From: Aneurinibacillus terranovensis DSM 18919
Lineage (GTDB): Bacteria > Bacillota > Bacilli > Aneurinibacillales > Aneurinibacillaceae
Assembly (NCBI RefSeq): GCF_000430625.1
Contig: NZ_AUMJ01000009.1
Location: forward strand, 76,645-140,644
Direction of reading: 5' to 3'
Length of the DNA stretch: 64,000 bases
The translations under genes were made by a program, and so were the position numbers. Shown piece by piece: positions 42,583-52,231 of the stretch. A model generated the notes under the pieces. That model did no database searches, was not told the DNA's origin, and was given only the letters and a program-made list of their open reading frames with translations. Numbering within the stretch: the first letter of the stretch is position 1; each line of letters starts with the position of its first letter.

Positions 42583-43617
42583 TTATGCTGTGATTTCCAC
42601 TTTTCTCTTACTATGGGCCGCTTCGGAAACGTACTTGGCAAGGTCAAGCACCCGGCAGGAGTATCCCCACTCGTTGTCATACCAGGCGAGTACTTTCACC
42701 TGCTTCTCATTCATGACCAGCGTCGATAGCCCATCCACAATAGCCGAATTCTCATTGCCGTTAAAATCGGAAGAAACAAGCGGGTCTTCTGTAAAGCCAA
42801 CAATTCCGCTCATCGTTCCTTCGCTGGCCTGCCGCAGTACGCGGTTAACCTCCTCAACAGTAACCGACCGTTTCAATGTAGCAACAAGATCCACAACGGA
42901 AACATTGGGCGTGGGGACGCGCAGCGCAAATCCGTTCAGCTTGCCCTTAAGCTGAGGAAGCACCAGTGCGACCGCCCGCGCCGCGCCTGTTGTTGTCGGA
43001 ATGATGGATTGTCCGCACGCGCGGGCCCGGCGTAAATCTTTATGCGGGTTATCGAGATTTTTCTGGTCATTTGTCACGGAATGAATCGTGGTAATCAATC
43101 CGCTTTCAATCCCAAACGCGCTGTCTAACACTTTTGCGATAGGTGCCAGGCAGTTTGTTGTACAGGATGCATTCGAGACAATATGATGTTTGCTATATTC
43201 ATAGTCATCGTCATTCACACCCATAACGATGGTTACATCTTCATCTTTGCCCGGAGCGGTAATGACCACTTTCTTCGCACCGGCTTTCAGGTGCTGGGAC
43301 GCACCTTCCCGATCCTTGAATTTCCCGGTGGCTTCAATCACCACTTCCACATCCAGTTCTCTCCATGGAAGGTTGGCAGGCACACGATCGGATACTACTT
43401 TGGTCGCTTTCCCGTTTACGATGATCATATCATCTTTCGTTGTAACAGTATCGGCAATGTTGCCGTGAATGGTATCATACTTGATGAGGTGAGCCAGTGT
43501 TTCAACCGGATAACTGGCGTTGATCGCTACAATTTCAACATCCGGATCCTGAATTGCTTTCCGAAAGACCATCCGCCCTATTCGACCAAAACCGTTTATA
43601 GCCATTCTTGTAGTCAT
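42583..43617 (-). CDS. gapB: Glyceraldehyde-3-phosphate dehydrogenase, GapB type
   Basis: This 344-residue enzyme oxidises or, in the gluconeogenic form, reduces at the glyceraldehyde-3-phosphate step. It has NAD(P)-fold [13 protein letters not shown], catalytic Cys in [12 protein letters not shown] and [11 protein letters not shown]. Sequence details ([32 protein letters not shown]) match B. subtilis GapB, the NADP-linked gluconeogenic isozyme. Context, upstream of nrdR and dnaB, is also that of gapB. The ATG at 43617 is preferred over 43659, with AGGAAGGGG upstream. A candidate CcpN-like promoter is described separately. Confidence 0.93.
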   Translation of the reverse strand: MTTRMAINGFGRIGRMVFRKAIQDPDVEIVAINASYPVETLAHLIKYDTIHGNIADTVTTKDDMIIVNGKATKVVSDRVPANLPWRELDVEVVIEATGKFKDREGASQHLKAGAKKVVITAPGKDEDVTIVMGVNDDDYEYSKHHIVSNASCTTNCLAPIAKVLDSAFGIESGLITTIHSVTNDQKNLDNPHKDLRRARACGQSIIPTTTGAARAVALVLPQLKGKLNGFALRVPTPNVSVVDLVATLKRSVTVEEVNRVLRQASEGTMSGIVGFTEDPLVSSDFNGNENSAIVDGLSTLVMNEKQVKVLAWYDNEWGYSCRVLDLAKYVSEAAHSKRKVEITA

Positions 43618-43665
43618 TAGTATGTTCCCCTTCCTCCTATTGTCACACACTATTTGCATGTCTTT

Positions 43666-43700
43666 ATTATAATAAGTATGTCACTTTTTTCAATATGTTA
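43666..43700 (-). promoter_or_regulatory. gapB promoter with possible CcpN-like boxes
   Basis: On the minus strand TTGAAA (43688-43693) and TATAAT (43666-43671) are 16 bases apart. ATATGTTAT beside the -35 and TATGTCAC in the spacer (plus strand) resemble the CcpN operator TRTGHYATAYW, each with mismatches. In B. subtilis CcpN represses gapB on sugar. The match is suggestive only. Confidence 0.5.
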
Positions 43701-43752
43701 TCGTAAATTTGTTCATTTTGCAATATTCTACTATCTATTTTTACAAAAAAAT

Positions 43753-43811
43753 CACCCCTTTACATTGGATGGGCCTCCCGTAGGGGATTTTCCATTCGAT
43801 GTAAAGGGGTG
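43753..43811 (-). terminator. Terminator after the coaE/transglycosylase genes
   Basis: A 13-bp perfect arm (CACCCCTTTACAT with ATGTAAAGGGGTG) encloses a second short stem, followed by T-rich sequence on the minus strand. Confidence 0.75.
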
Positions 43812-43821
43812 TACCCGAAAA

Positions 43822-44391
43822 TTACGGTTTGTTATACTCATCCTGGTATATCTTGCTGTACCTTTCTTTATAATACTCCACACGCTGAATATAATGCCTT
43901 GTCTCACCGAACGGAATGTTCGAAATGGTATCTCCCCTGCCGTCCCATACTCCCTGCGCAATCCAGCGTTTCACATTCCCCGGCCCCGCATTGTAAGCGG
44001 CAATGACAGCATAAGAATTACGGTCAAACATATCATACAGATAGGAAATATACCAGGTACCAATCGAAATGTTGGTATCCGGCTCGTCCAAATACTCCTC
44101 AGCCATTGAAGAAAAATTCGCCTGTTTTATTACCCACTTGGCCGTTGACGGCATGAGCTGCATCAATCCGACGGCCCCTTTTCTAGATACACGCCTTTGA
44201 TCGAACTTGGACTCAATCTGAATAATGGCCATAACTAAATAAGGATCGACATGATAGCGGGAAGCGGAAGAAAATATTTGTTGTTTGAAATAGACAGGGT
44301 ACATGGCTTTCCAGATGACACGCGAATCAAGCAGGAGAAAGATTACCAGTAAAACGATAAAAAAGAGCCTTTTCCTTGTAAATCTTTTCAT
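43822..44391 (-). CDS. Soluble lytic transglycosylase-like protein (SLT domain)
   Basis: This 189-residue protein has an N-terminal hydrophobic helix (LFFIVLLVIFLLLDSRVIW) and an SLT lysozyme-like domain. The catalytic glutamate is in IIQIESKFD, followed by GLMQLMPSTAKW and AAYNAGPGNVKRW. It cuts peptidoglycan from the outside. The ATG at 44391 behind AAGGAGCG is chosen over 44433. It is immediately downstream of coaE and probably co-transcribed. Confidence 0.88.
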   Translation of the reverse strand: MKRFTRKRLFFIVLLVIFLLLDSRVIWKAMYPVYFKQQIFSSASRYHVDPYLVMAIIQIESKFDQRRVSRKGAVGLMQLMPSTAKWVIKQANFSSMAEEYLDEPDTNISIGTWYISYLYDMFDRNSYAVIAAYNAGPGNVKRWIAQGVWDGRGDTISNIPFGETRHYIQRVEYYKERYSKIYQDEYNKP

Positions 44392-44429
44392 GCTTCGCTC
44401 CTTATTGCCCGGCTTTTCTGCATTGACTT

Positions 44430-45026
44430 TCAAGGAGATGCCACCAATCTTTGAATAAGTTTATTAACCTGACGCTCAGTTTCTTCTAATGTGCCGCTGT
44501 TATCTATGACGTACGAGGCCCGCTTCTTTTTTTCTTCCACAGGTATTTGGGAAGCAATGCGGCGGAGGGCCTCCTCGCGGGACAATCCGTTTCGCTTCAT
44601 TAAACGTTTCAACTGCTGTTCAGGTGTGCAATATACAACGACCACCGCTTCCACCATGTATTCCAGCCCTGACTCGTAAAGAAGCGGAATATCCAGCACA
44701 ATCAGCGGAATCCCTTCCGCCACTGCATGAGCGGTAAGCTCTCGCATGCGTTTGCGCACTGCCGGATGAACGATGCCATTCAATATAAGGCGCGCCTTTT
44801 CATCTGAAAAAACAAGTTTACCGAGCCTGGCACGATCAATCTCCTGGTTCGGAAGAAGAATACTTTGTCCAAAATGTTCGGCGATAAGAGACCAGGCCTC
44901 CTCGCCTGGTCGAACGACTTCACGGGCTATGATGTCGGCATCTATGATGCGGGCTTCGCGTTCCGCCAGCATGCGCGAAACGGTGCTTTTGCCACATGCA
45001 ATCCCGCCCGTCAATCCTATGATCAT
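44430..45026 (-). CDS. coaE: Dephospho-CoA kinase
   Basis: This 198-residue kinase catalyses the last step of coenzyme A synthesis. It has the P-loop GLTGGIACGKST at the N terminus, then ADIIAREVVRPGEEA, and IVLDIPLLYESGLE with VVYCTPEQQLKRLMKRNGLS in the lid region. ATG at 45026 with AAGGAGAG is preferred over the TTG at 45032. It sits in the polA-mutM-ytaF-coaE series. Confidence 0.95.
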   Translation of the reverse strand: MIIGLTGGIACGKSTVSRMLAEREARIIDADIIAREVVRPGEEAWSLIAEHFGQSILLPNQEIDRARLGKLVFSDEKARLILNGIVHPAVRKRMRELTAHAVAEGIPLIVLDIPLLYESGLEYMVEAVVVVYCTPEQQLKRLMKRNGLSREEALRRIASQIPVEEKKKRASYVIDNSGTLEETERQVNKLIQRLVASP

Positions 45027-45038
45027 CCACAACTCTCC

Positions 45039-45695
45039 TTAAAACATTTTAAAAACACCGCATAGAATAAGCAGCATGCTGGGAAGATACGTCATCCGTT
45101 TAATCCAGCTCGCATCCGAATAAATAAATCCTAACCTCAATCCCGATAAAATAAACAGACAGTTTATACATCCGATAAATAAAGCGGTAAACCAAGGTTG
45201 ATAGCCGATGAGGGCGGCTCCAATACCGGCTCCGAAACCGTCCAGTGATAGCGCCAGGCCAAGAAACATCGCTTCCAGCGACGATATCGTCCCCGAGCGG
45301 TCCATATCCGCATCCGTGGGCTGCCGCAGGATTTGAATCATCAACCCTAACGTTTTGATTTCGATAGCGAAAACCGGTCTCTCATCTTCCGTATCCATCC
45401 TCTTTTTTTCAATCTCGTCATCCTTTTGCCGGCTATGCGTATGAAACACTGCCCAAAGGCCGATACCAATGAGAATGACACCACCGATGACATGTGTAGC
45501 TTGCGGTGAAAGAAAGTGGGCTAACCATTTGCCTATATGCATAGACGTGTAGATAATAAGCGCAGAACAGGCCGTGATGATCACGACAGAGCGAACCGGA
45601 ATTTTTATACGCCTGACCCCATATGTTACGCCGACTCCGAAACCGTCCAAACTAACTGCTAGCGCTAGCGCAAGGAGTGAGAAGATATTGAGCAC
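45039..45695 (-). CDS. ytaF: Sporulation membrane protein YtaF (MntP-like)
   Basis: This 218-residue protein has about six membrane segments in two repeats, each with a LALSLDGFG(V/A)G motif (residues near 12 and 150), as in MntP-like cation exporters. It keeps the ytaF position between coaE and mutM. B. subtilis YtaF is a sporulation-associated membrane protein of uncertain substrate. GTG at 45695 lies behind AGGAGG. Confidence 0.88.
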   Translation of the reverse strand: MLNIFSLLALALAVSLDGFGVGVTYGVRRIKIPVRSVVIITACSALIIYTSMHIGKWLAHFLSPQATHVIGGVILIGIGLWAVFHTHSRQKDDEIEKKRMDTEDERPVFAIEIKTLGLMIQILRQPTDADMDRSGTISSLEAMFLGLALSLDGFGAGIGAALIGYQPWFTALFIGCINCLFILSGLRLGFIYSDASWIKRMTYLPSMLLILCGVFKMF

Positions 45696-45826
45696 CCTTT
45701 AATCCTCCTTTTATAGGCCGCTATCTTACTACTGTATGAAGTGATAGCCTGTTTTCATGATGCCCTGTGTCTTCCAGGCTTCAATAAACAGTATATGGAG
45801 AGAGGATAAAGGAGTGCTTATTCTTT

Positions 45827-46657
45827 TTAGGTGCGCGGCTGACAGGTTGGACAGATATGAGTGCCTCTTCCGCCTACCACTGATTTTTCAATTGGTGTCC
45901 CGCATACCACGCATGATTCCCCGGTTCTGCCATAAGCTTTCAGGGTATGCTGAAAATTCCCTTCTTTTCCCTGGCCGTTCACGTACGATTTAATCGAGGA
46001 ACCTCCAAGGGAGATCGACTCGGTTAAAACCCCCACAATGGCTTGATGCAGTTTGTTCCACTGATTATCAGTCAGTTCATCCGGCCCTTTCTCAGGATGA
46101 ATTCCGGCCTGAAAGAGTGCTTCATCTACATATATATTGCCGAGCCCCACGAGAATTTCCTGATTTAACAATAAGGGCTTGATTTTGCTTTTCCTATGAA
46201 TCAGCCGTTCCTTTAATAAGCCGGGAGTAAAGTTCTCATCCAGTGGTTCCGGACCCAATTTATAAAGCGGCGGCTCCAGTTCCTCCTGCCCCTTGACAAA
46301 CAAGTGCATCGTTCCGAACGTACGGACATCCTTGTAACGCAGTTCGGTGCCGTCAGTAAATTGAAAAATAACATGGGTATGCTTTTCAACCGGTTCTCCG
46401 GTTTTGTAAAGCCCATACCGGCCTTCCATACGGAGGTGCGAAACAAGGACGAAATCATCAAGATAAAACTTGAGAAACTTTCCTCGCCGGCTTATGGAAA
46501 GGATCGTCTGCCCTTTTAGGCGCTCCACAAATTCAAGTTTGTCATCGGGCTTTTTAATTAAGCGGGGCAACCCCACCTCTACATTGGAAATGACTTTTCC
46601 AGTTACAAGCGTGGATAATGTTCTTCGTATGGTCTCTACCTCAGGTAACTCAGGCAC
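45827..46657 (-). CDS. mutM: Formamidopyrimidine-DNA glycosylase
   Basis: This 276-residue base-excision enzyme removes 8-oxoguanine and formamidopyrimidines. The N terminus PELPEVET supplies the catalytic proline and glutamate. The conserved lysine is in SRRGKF, and the C-terminal zinc finger is CVVCGTPI...CPTCQ. A GTG at 46657, eight bases after AAGGAG, places proline at position 2 as the mechanism requires. The ATG-like start at 46681 would not. Confidence 0.95.
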   Translation of the reverse strand: MPELPEVETIRRTLSTLVTGKVISNVEVGLPRLIKKPDDKLEFVERLKGQTILSISRRGKFLKFYLDDFVLVSHLRMEGRYGLYKTGEPVEKHTHVIFQFTDGTELRYKDVRTFGTMHLFVKGQEELEPPLYKLGPEPLDENFTPGLLKERLIHRKSKIKPLLLNQEILVGLGNIYVDEALFQAGIHPEKGPDELTDNQWNKLHQAIVGVLTESISLGGSSIKSYVNGQGKEGNFQHTLKAYGRTGESCVVCGTPIEKSVVGGRGTHICPTCQPRT

Positions 46658-46721
46658 GCAAATTTCTCCTTCTTGATTCACTATTTCATAGTATTCGTGA
46701 TTTCATGGTTCTGTTTTTCTG

Positions 46722-49376
46722 TTATTTAGCTTCATACCAGCTTGGTCCGTCATTTACATCCACCTTAAGCGGCACATCGAGCGCCAGCGCATTCTCCATA
46801 ACTTCAGGTACGATTTTGCGCATCAATTCCAGTTCATTTTCCGGAACTTCGAATATCAATTCATCATGCACCTGCAGAAGCATGCGACTGACAACTTTTT
46901 CCTGTTCCAGCCGCTTTGCCATATTGACCATAGCAAGCTTAATAATATCGGCGGCCGTTCCCTGTATCGGCGTGTTCATCGCTGTTCTTTCCGCAAAGCT
47001 TCGCAGATTAAAGTTCCGGCTATTGATATCAGGCAGGTAGCGGCGGCGGTTCAACAAGGTCGTGACATACCCGTACTTTTTCGCGTCGATAACAATGTTG
47101 TCCATATAGCGCTTCACACCGCCAAAAACAGAGAAATACCGTTCAATGAACTCGGCTGCTTCCCTGCGGGTAATATTTAAGTTCTGGGAAAGACCATAAT
47201 CGCTAATCCCATAGACGATGCCGAAGTTAACGGCCTTGGCCTGCCGGCGCATAAGAGAAGTCACTTCCTCCGCCTTTACTCCGAACACATCCATCGCAGT
47301 CCGCGTATGAATATCCATATCATGGTGGAACGCATCGACTAAATTATCGTCTTTCGATATGTGGGCGAGAACGCGAAGTTCAATCTGGGAATAGTCGGCG
47401 GCCAGTATCCGCCACCCGGTTTCCGAAGGCACAAAGGCCTGCCGAATTCTTCTCCCCTCTTCCAGTCGTATCGGGATGTTCTGCAGGTTTGGCTCCGTAC
47501 TGCTCAACCGACCGGTTGCCGTTACCGCTTGATTAAATGAAGTATGAATGCGTCCTGTTTTCTCACAAATCACCTTCTTTAATCCTTCAATGTAAGTCGA
47601 CTGCAGTTTGCCCAGTTGTCTGAATTCAAGCAGTAAAGGAATGATTTCATGTGCGGACTCCAGTTTTTCCAGAACATCGGCGCTCGTTGAATACCCTGTT
47701 TTCGTCTTCTTGATAGCGGGTAAATTTAATTTATCAAACAGTATGTCACCAAGCTGCTTCGGTGAATTGATGTTAAATTCTGTGCCGGCCAACTCGTAGA
47801 TTTCTTTCGTAAGCTTGTCCAGTTTTTCCTGAATCTGCTCGCCCATCTTATCAAGCGTCGCGCGGTTTACCCGAATACCTGTGCTTTCCATATCGCCCAG
47901 CACTGTTGTAAGCGGTAGCTCCAAATCGTAGAACAGTGCAGACAACTCTTGCTCTTTCATTTCTTCATCAAGCTTTTTGTGCAACCTGTAAATCGCATCC
48001 GCTTTGCGGACGATATGCCCGCCAAGTATGTGCTCTTCAGGTACCGTACGCTTGGCTCCCTTGCCGTATACGGCTTCATCGGAAGCGAGCGTGCCTCCGC
48101 CGCGCTGCATGACATCTGAGAGTCCGTGGTTCGTTTCAGACGGATTAAGTAAATACGAGGCAATAAGTACGTCAAATGAAATCCCCTCAAGCGAAACGTT
48201 GTGCCAGCCGAGTGAAACCCGGCTTCTTTTGGCATCATACACCCACTTGTGTTTATCTTTGTTGGATAGCCAATCGCGCAGAGCCGGCCAGCCGAGCAGC
48301 CGTTCCAACGGCACATACAGATGTGTGTCCTCATTCGAGAGCCCAATCCCGAGTATAGGGGCGTTATGGTAATTATCACCGTCCAATTCAACCATCAGAG
48401 CCATTGGGGTAACCAGTTTATCCTCCCACTCGTGCTGATTGTTTTCAGTTACCGTTACAAATTCAAAATCATCGTCTTCCTGCGTGTTTTCGTGCATTTT
48501 CGCTTCGGATGAATCGAGTCCCAGCCGTTCAATGAGCGATTTAAAAGAAAACCGCTGGAAAACGGGCGCCACTTTTTCCTTATCAAACGCCGTATACGCA
48601 ATATCTTCGATCGATATTTCAACAGGCGCCTCCCGCAAAATGGCGGCCAGCTCTTTGCTCATTCGCGCATCCTGCTGGTGTTCGATAATTTTTTCCTGCA
48701 GCTTCTTCCCTTTTACTTCCGCTGCATGTTCAATGACATTTTCAACTGTTTTATATTCATGCAATAGTTTTAACGCTGTTTTCTCCCCAACCCCGGGAAT
48801 GCCCGGAATATTATCCGACGCATCCCCCATGAGCCCTTTCAAATCAATGATTTGTGAAGGAACGAGTCCGTATTTTTCCTTTATTTCTTCCGGGGAATAC
48901 AGCTCCACTTCACTAATTCCTTTGCGCGTTAACGCAACTTTTGTACGGTCGGATACAAGCTGCAGCATGTCTTTATCTCCGGAGACAATAAGTGTAGGAA
49001 AGCCTTTCTCTTCCGCTTCCCTCGAAATCGTCCCGATAATATCATCCGCCTCATAACCGGCAAGCTCATAATGCTTTATATGAAACGCATCAAGCAGTTC
49101 TTTCAACAATGGAAATTGCGATGACAGTTCCCCGGGCGTCTTCTGTCGCTTCCCTTTATATTCCGCATAGCCCTCCGTGCGGAACGTCACCTTCCCCGCG
49201 TCAAACGCTACGAGAACATGGGTGGGTTTCTCCTCCTCAAGCAAGCGCAATAGCATTGTCGTAAAGCCGTATACCGCATTCGTATAGAGACCTTCTTCGG
49301 TGCTCAATAGCGGAAGTGCATAAAATGCGCGGTTCGCAATACTATTCCCATCTATAATCATAACCTTATTTCCCAT
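46722..49376 (-). CDS. polA: DNA polymerase I
   Basis: This 884-residue enzyme has an N-terminal 5' nuclease (VMIIDGNSIANRAFYALP, GYEADDIIGT, GDKDMLQLV). A middle domain in which the 3'-5' exonuclease signature is lost follows (VELDG rather than DxE). The polymerase domain is C-terminal, with motif A (LAADYSQIELRVLAH), motif B (RRQAKAVNFGIVYG) and motif C (QVHDELIFE). It fills gaps and removes primers. The start at 49376 fits GNKVMIIDGNS. A proofreading-defective middle domain is usual in Bacillales. Confidence 0.96.
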   Translation of the reverse strand: MGNKVMIIDGNSIANRAFYALPLLSTEEGLYTNAVYGFTTMLLRLLEEEKPTHVLVAFDAGKVTFRTEGYAEYKGKRQKTPGELSSQFPLLKELLDAFHIKHYELAGYEADDIIGTISREAEEKGFPTLIVSGDKDMLQLVSDRTKVALTRKGISEVELYSPEEIKEKYGLVPSQIIDLKGLMGDASDNIPGIPGVGEKTALKLLHEYKTVENVIEHAAEVKGKKLQEKIIEHQQDARMSKELAAILREAPVEISIEDIAYTAFDKEKVAPVFQRFSFKSLIERLGLDSSEAKMHENTQEDDDFEFVTVTENNQHEWEDKLVTPMALMVELDGDNYHNAPILGIGLSNEDTHLYVPLERLLGWPALRDWLSNKDKHKWVYDAKRSRVSLGWHNVSLEGISFDVLIASYLLNPSETNHGLSDVMQRGGGTLASDEAVYGKGAKRTVPEEHILGGHIVRKADAIYRLHKKLDEEMKEQELSALFYDLELPLTTVLGDMESTGIRVNRATLDKMGEQIQEKLDKLTKEIYELAGTEFNINSPKQLGDILFDKLNLPAIKKTKTGYSTSADVLEKLESAHEIIPLLLEFRQLGKLQSTYIEGLKKVICEKTGRIHTSFNQAVTATGRLSSTEPNLQNIPIRLEEGRRIRQAFVPSETGWRILAADYSQIELRVLAHISKDDNLVDAFHHDMDIHTRTAMDVFGVKAEEVTSLMRRQAKAVNFGIVYGISDYGLSQNLNITRREAAEFIERYFSVFGGVKRYMDNIVIDAKKYGYVTTLLNRRRYLPDINSRNFNLRSFAERTAMNTPIQGTAADIIKLAMVNMAKRLEQEKVVSRMLLQVHDELIFEVPENELELMRKIVPEVMENALALDVPLKVDVNDGPSWYEAK

Positions 49377-49571
49377 AAGACACCTCATCGCCTCGCAAAT
49401 TTTATCTCCATTCATCATAACATACACTTCTCAGGCAAAACAGAAGCGCCTTTTTTAAAGAAAGAAGCGACTGCATCATGCCTCTTGTGCATGAGTGCAA
49501 ATCCTTATAATATTAAATTATTATTCAAATAACTATTCGAATTTTCTCAGTTGTCCAGAAAGGAGACCCAC

Positions 49572-50492
49572 ATGAAAAGTGAGCCGACTCTAAACCCTTA
49601 TCTTGCTCTTTTTTTCGGAGTGATTGCCGTATCCACTTCCGCTATTCTCGTAAAATTAGCCGGTGCTCCTGCCGCTGTCATTGCAACGTACCGGCTTTTA
49701 TTTACGGTACTTCTCATGGTGCCGGTAATCGTATGGAAACATTGGAGGGACATCTCCCAAATTTCATCCAGAGATTGGTTGCTGTCAGCTCTGTCAGGAA
49801 TTTTCCTTGCTTTTCACTTCATCCTTTGGTTTGAGTCGCTTAATTACACATCCGTCGCAAGCTCGGTCGTCCTCGTAACCCTGCAGCCGTTATTTTCGTT
49901 TGCAGGTGCGTACTTTTTTTTCAAAGAAAAAGTCAGCCGTTTAGGCGTTCTTGGAGGAGTTATTGCGCTAGCAGGAAGCGCTGTCATCGGATGGGGCGAC
50001 TTTAAAATAGGAGGGGCAGCCTTATGGGGGGATATTCTTGCCCTGGCCGGAGCGGGAATGGTGACAGGATACTGGCTGTTCGGGCAGAGCGTACGGCAGC
50101 GGCTGTCTTTAATGCCCTACACTTTTGTTGTATATGGAATCAGTGTGGTTACCCTGCTGATTTATGATTTTATCACAGGAGATTCCCTTTATCCGTACGA
50201 TATGAGAAATTGGTATGTTTTTCTTGCTCTTGCTATTTTCCCGACTCTGCTCGGGCACAGTGTATTCAACTGGGTAATAAAATGGCTCAGCGCGAATATC
50301 ATTTCCATGAGTATTCTCGGTGAGCCGGTCGGTTCGTCGATTCTTGCTTATTTCATTTTAAAAGAAAAGGTGACTCAGATACAATTCATCGGCGGGATGG
50401 TCATTCTTATCGGCATCTATCTTTTTATCAAATGGAACCGTCCAAAAGTTAATGAAATTGGTAAGGCTGAGTCTTTGGAAATACAAGGGTAA
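49572..50492 (+). CDS. EamA-family (DMT) transporter
   Basis: This 306-residue protein has ten membrane helices in two EamA repeats. Typical features are the SLNYTSVASSVVLVTLQPLFSFAGAYFFFKEKVS block near residue 90 and ILGEPVGSSILAYFILKEKVT near 240. The substrate is unknown. ATG at 49572 follows AAAGGAGA. Its 3' end overlaps the phoR 3' end by 44 bases on the opposite strand. Confidence 0.83.
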   Translation: MKSEPTLNPYLALFFGVIAVSTSAILVKLAGAPAAVIATYRLLFTVLLMVPVIVWKHWRDISQISSRDWLLSALSGIFLAFHFILWFESLNYTSVASSVVLVTLQPLFSFAGAYFFFKEKVSRLGVLGGVIALAGSAVIGWGDFKIGGAALWGDILALAGAGMVTGYWLFGQSVRQRLSLMPYTFVVYGISVVTLLIYDFITGDSLYPYDMRNWYVFLALAIFPTLLGHSVFNWVIKWLSANIISMSILGEPVGSSILAYFILKEKVTQIQFIGGMVILIGIYLFIKWNRPKVNEIGKAESLEIQG

Positions 50493-52227
50493 AGGTTGTC
50501 CCTTCCCCTTCCTTGCTGTCCACCGTTATCATGCCGTGGTGAGATTCAACCAGATGTTTCACGATGGCAAGCCCAAGCCCCGTGCCGCCGGATTCCCGGG
50601 AACGCGCTTTATCCACACGATAAAACCGTTCGAAAATACGGGGCAGGTGGTTTCCCGGAATGCCAATTCCGGTATCCTTCACGACAACCTCAATATGTTC
50701 CTTCCCCTTTTCGCGCACATCCAGCATAACCTCGCCGTTTTCAGGCGTATAATTCACTGCGTTGCTTACAAGGTTAAGAATAACTTGCTGCAGCCGATCG
50801 CGGTCGCCTTCCATAAACACCCTGTCCTCCACTGGAAGATAAATCGCGATATTTTTCGCACGGGCATCTTCACGGACGATGCGTACCGTTTCTTTTATTA
50901 AGGCTGGCAAATTCACCTCTTCCAGTTGAAGAGGCATTTTTTTCTGTTCAATCTTGGAAAGATCCAGAATATCGGAAATAAGGCGATTTAAACGCTCGCT
51001 TTCCTCGTTAATAATCGTAAGAAAAGACCTGCTGATCTCCGGATCTTCCAGCGCACCGTCGAGAAGTGTTTCCGTAAAACCTTTGATCGAGGTAATCGGC
51101 GTTTTCAACTCATGTGACACGTTCGCGACAAACTCACTGCGCATTTTTTCCAACCTTCTAATGGCTGTGATATCATGAAGCAATACGATAACCCCTTTAA
51201 TCTCCCTGTCCTCATTCTTATAGGCGGAAAGGTTGGCATCGATGATGCGCTCTGTCGGATAATACGTATGAAGCTCATCCCTGATTTTCTCTCCTGTTTC
51301 AAAACAGCGTGTAATGAGCTCGCTTAAGCCAAAATTCTTTCCAACCTCGTTGTGCACCCTTCCAATTAATTCATCCTCATTATAGCCCAGTATCTGTTCG
51401 GTGGCCACGTTTACCATCGTAATACGGCGGTTGTCACTAACAAGCATCATCCCGCTGAACATATTGTTCAGTATGCTTTTCAGCCGCTTTTCATTCTCCT
51501 GTATCGCCGAAACCTGCTGTTCGAGGCTGGATGCCATATAATTGACAGCTTTAGCCAGCTGGCCAACCTCTCCTTTGGCTTTCGTATTGATTCTACTTTT
51601 AAACCGGTTACGCGTAATATCCCGTGCCACCCTTGTGATTTCCTCTATCGGCTGTGTAATGCTTTTTGTCATACGGGTGCTTACAAAAGCAAATAAAAGG
51701 AGGGTGATAACCAGAATGGCCGTTAAGCTTATCCACAGTTTCTTAATGGTTGCCTGGACCGTCGTTGATGTAACCGCTACCCTGACAAACCCGATGATCT
51801 TTCCATTGTCTTTCAGCGGAACTGCCACATACATCATACTGTATTTCATGGTGGAGCTAAACCGAATTGAGCGTCCAATACCAGACCGAAGTGCCTCCTG
51901 TATCTCAGGGCGGTTTAAATGGTTAGGAAGTGTGTTTGGATTGTTCTCCGAATCGGCAAGAACCTTACCATCTCTGCCTATGACTGTAATTCGTTCCCCA
52001 ATCTGGTCGTTAAATTCAACCATTCGCTGCTGAAGGGTATTCGGCTGCCGAGCCATATAAAATCTAACATCTTCCGCAATAATGATCGCTTCTTTTTTTA
52101 AATGATCTTCAAGGATCGTAATGTACGTGTTCTCCAGCAGTTTGGCCACATACAGGCCGATCACAAGCAGAAGAATCGTGATAATAAGGACAAACATCGA
52201 TGCGAGCTTGATACGAAATCGATGCAT
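50449..52227 (-). CDS. phoR: Phosphate-regulation sensor kinase PhoR
   Basis: This 592-residue membrane histidine kinase has a first membrane helix near 8-32 and an extracytoplasmic PAS-like region to about 140. A second helix (LWISLTAILVITLLLFAFV) precedes HAMP and a PAS domain. The HisKA phospho-acceptor histidine lies in FVANVSHELKTPITSIKGF and the ATPase motifs are NAVNYTPENG, DTGIGIP and GGTGLGLAIVKH. It phosphorylates PhoP at low phosphate. The start at 52227 lies just before the PhoP stop. Confidence 0.9.
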   Translation of the reverse strand: MHRFRIKLASMFVLIITILLLVIGLYVAKLLENTYITILEDHLKKEAIIIAEDVRFYMARQPNTLQQRMVEFNDQIGERITVIGRDGKVLADSENNPNTLPNHLNRPEIQEALRSGIGRSIRFSSTMKYSMMYVAVPLKDNGKIIGFVRVAVTSTTVQATIKKLWISLTAILVITLLLFAFVSTRMTKSITQPIEEITRVARDITRNRFKSRINTKAKGEVGQLAKAVNYMASSLEQQVSAIQENEKRLKSILNNMFSGMMLVSDNRRITMVNVATEQILGYNEDELIGRVHNEVGKNFGLSELITRCFETGEKIRDELHTYYPTERIIDANLSAYKNEDREIKGVIVLLHDITAIRRLEKMRSEFVANVSHELKTPITSIKGFTETLLDGALEDPEISRSFLTIINEESERLNRLISDILDLSKIEQKKMPLQLEEVNLPALIKETVRIVREDARAKNIAIYLPVEDRVFMEGDRDRLQQVILNLVSNAVNYTPENGEVMLDVREKGKEHIEVVVKDTGIGIPGNHLPRIFERFYRVDKARSRESGGTGLGLAIVKHLVESHHGMITVDSKEGEGTTFTLVFPKTQPYQFH

Positions 52228-52231
52228 AAGA

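Noticed and set aside
41991-42680. nrdR as a 229-residue protein with an N-terminal extension
   Set aside because: The extension overlaps the gapB terminator and gapB itself; the family always starts with MRCPYC.
46722-49376. Loss of the exonuclease motif in polA as a novelty
   Set aside because: A vestigial 3'-5' exonuclease domain in DNA polymerase I is usual for Bacillales.
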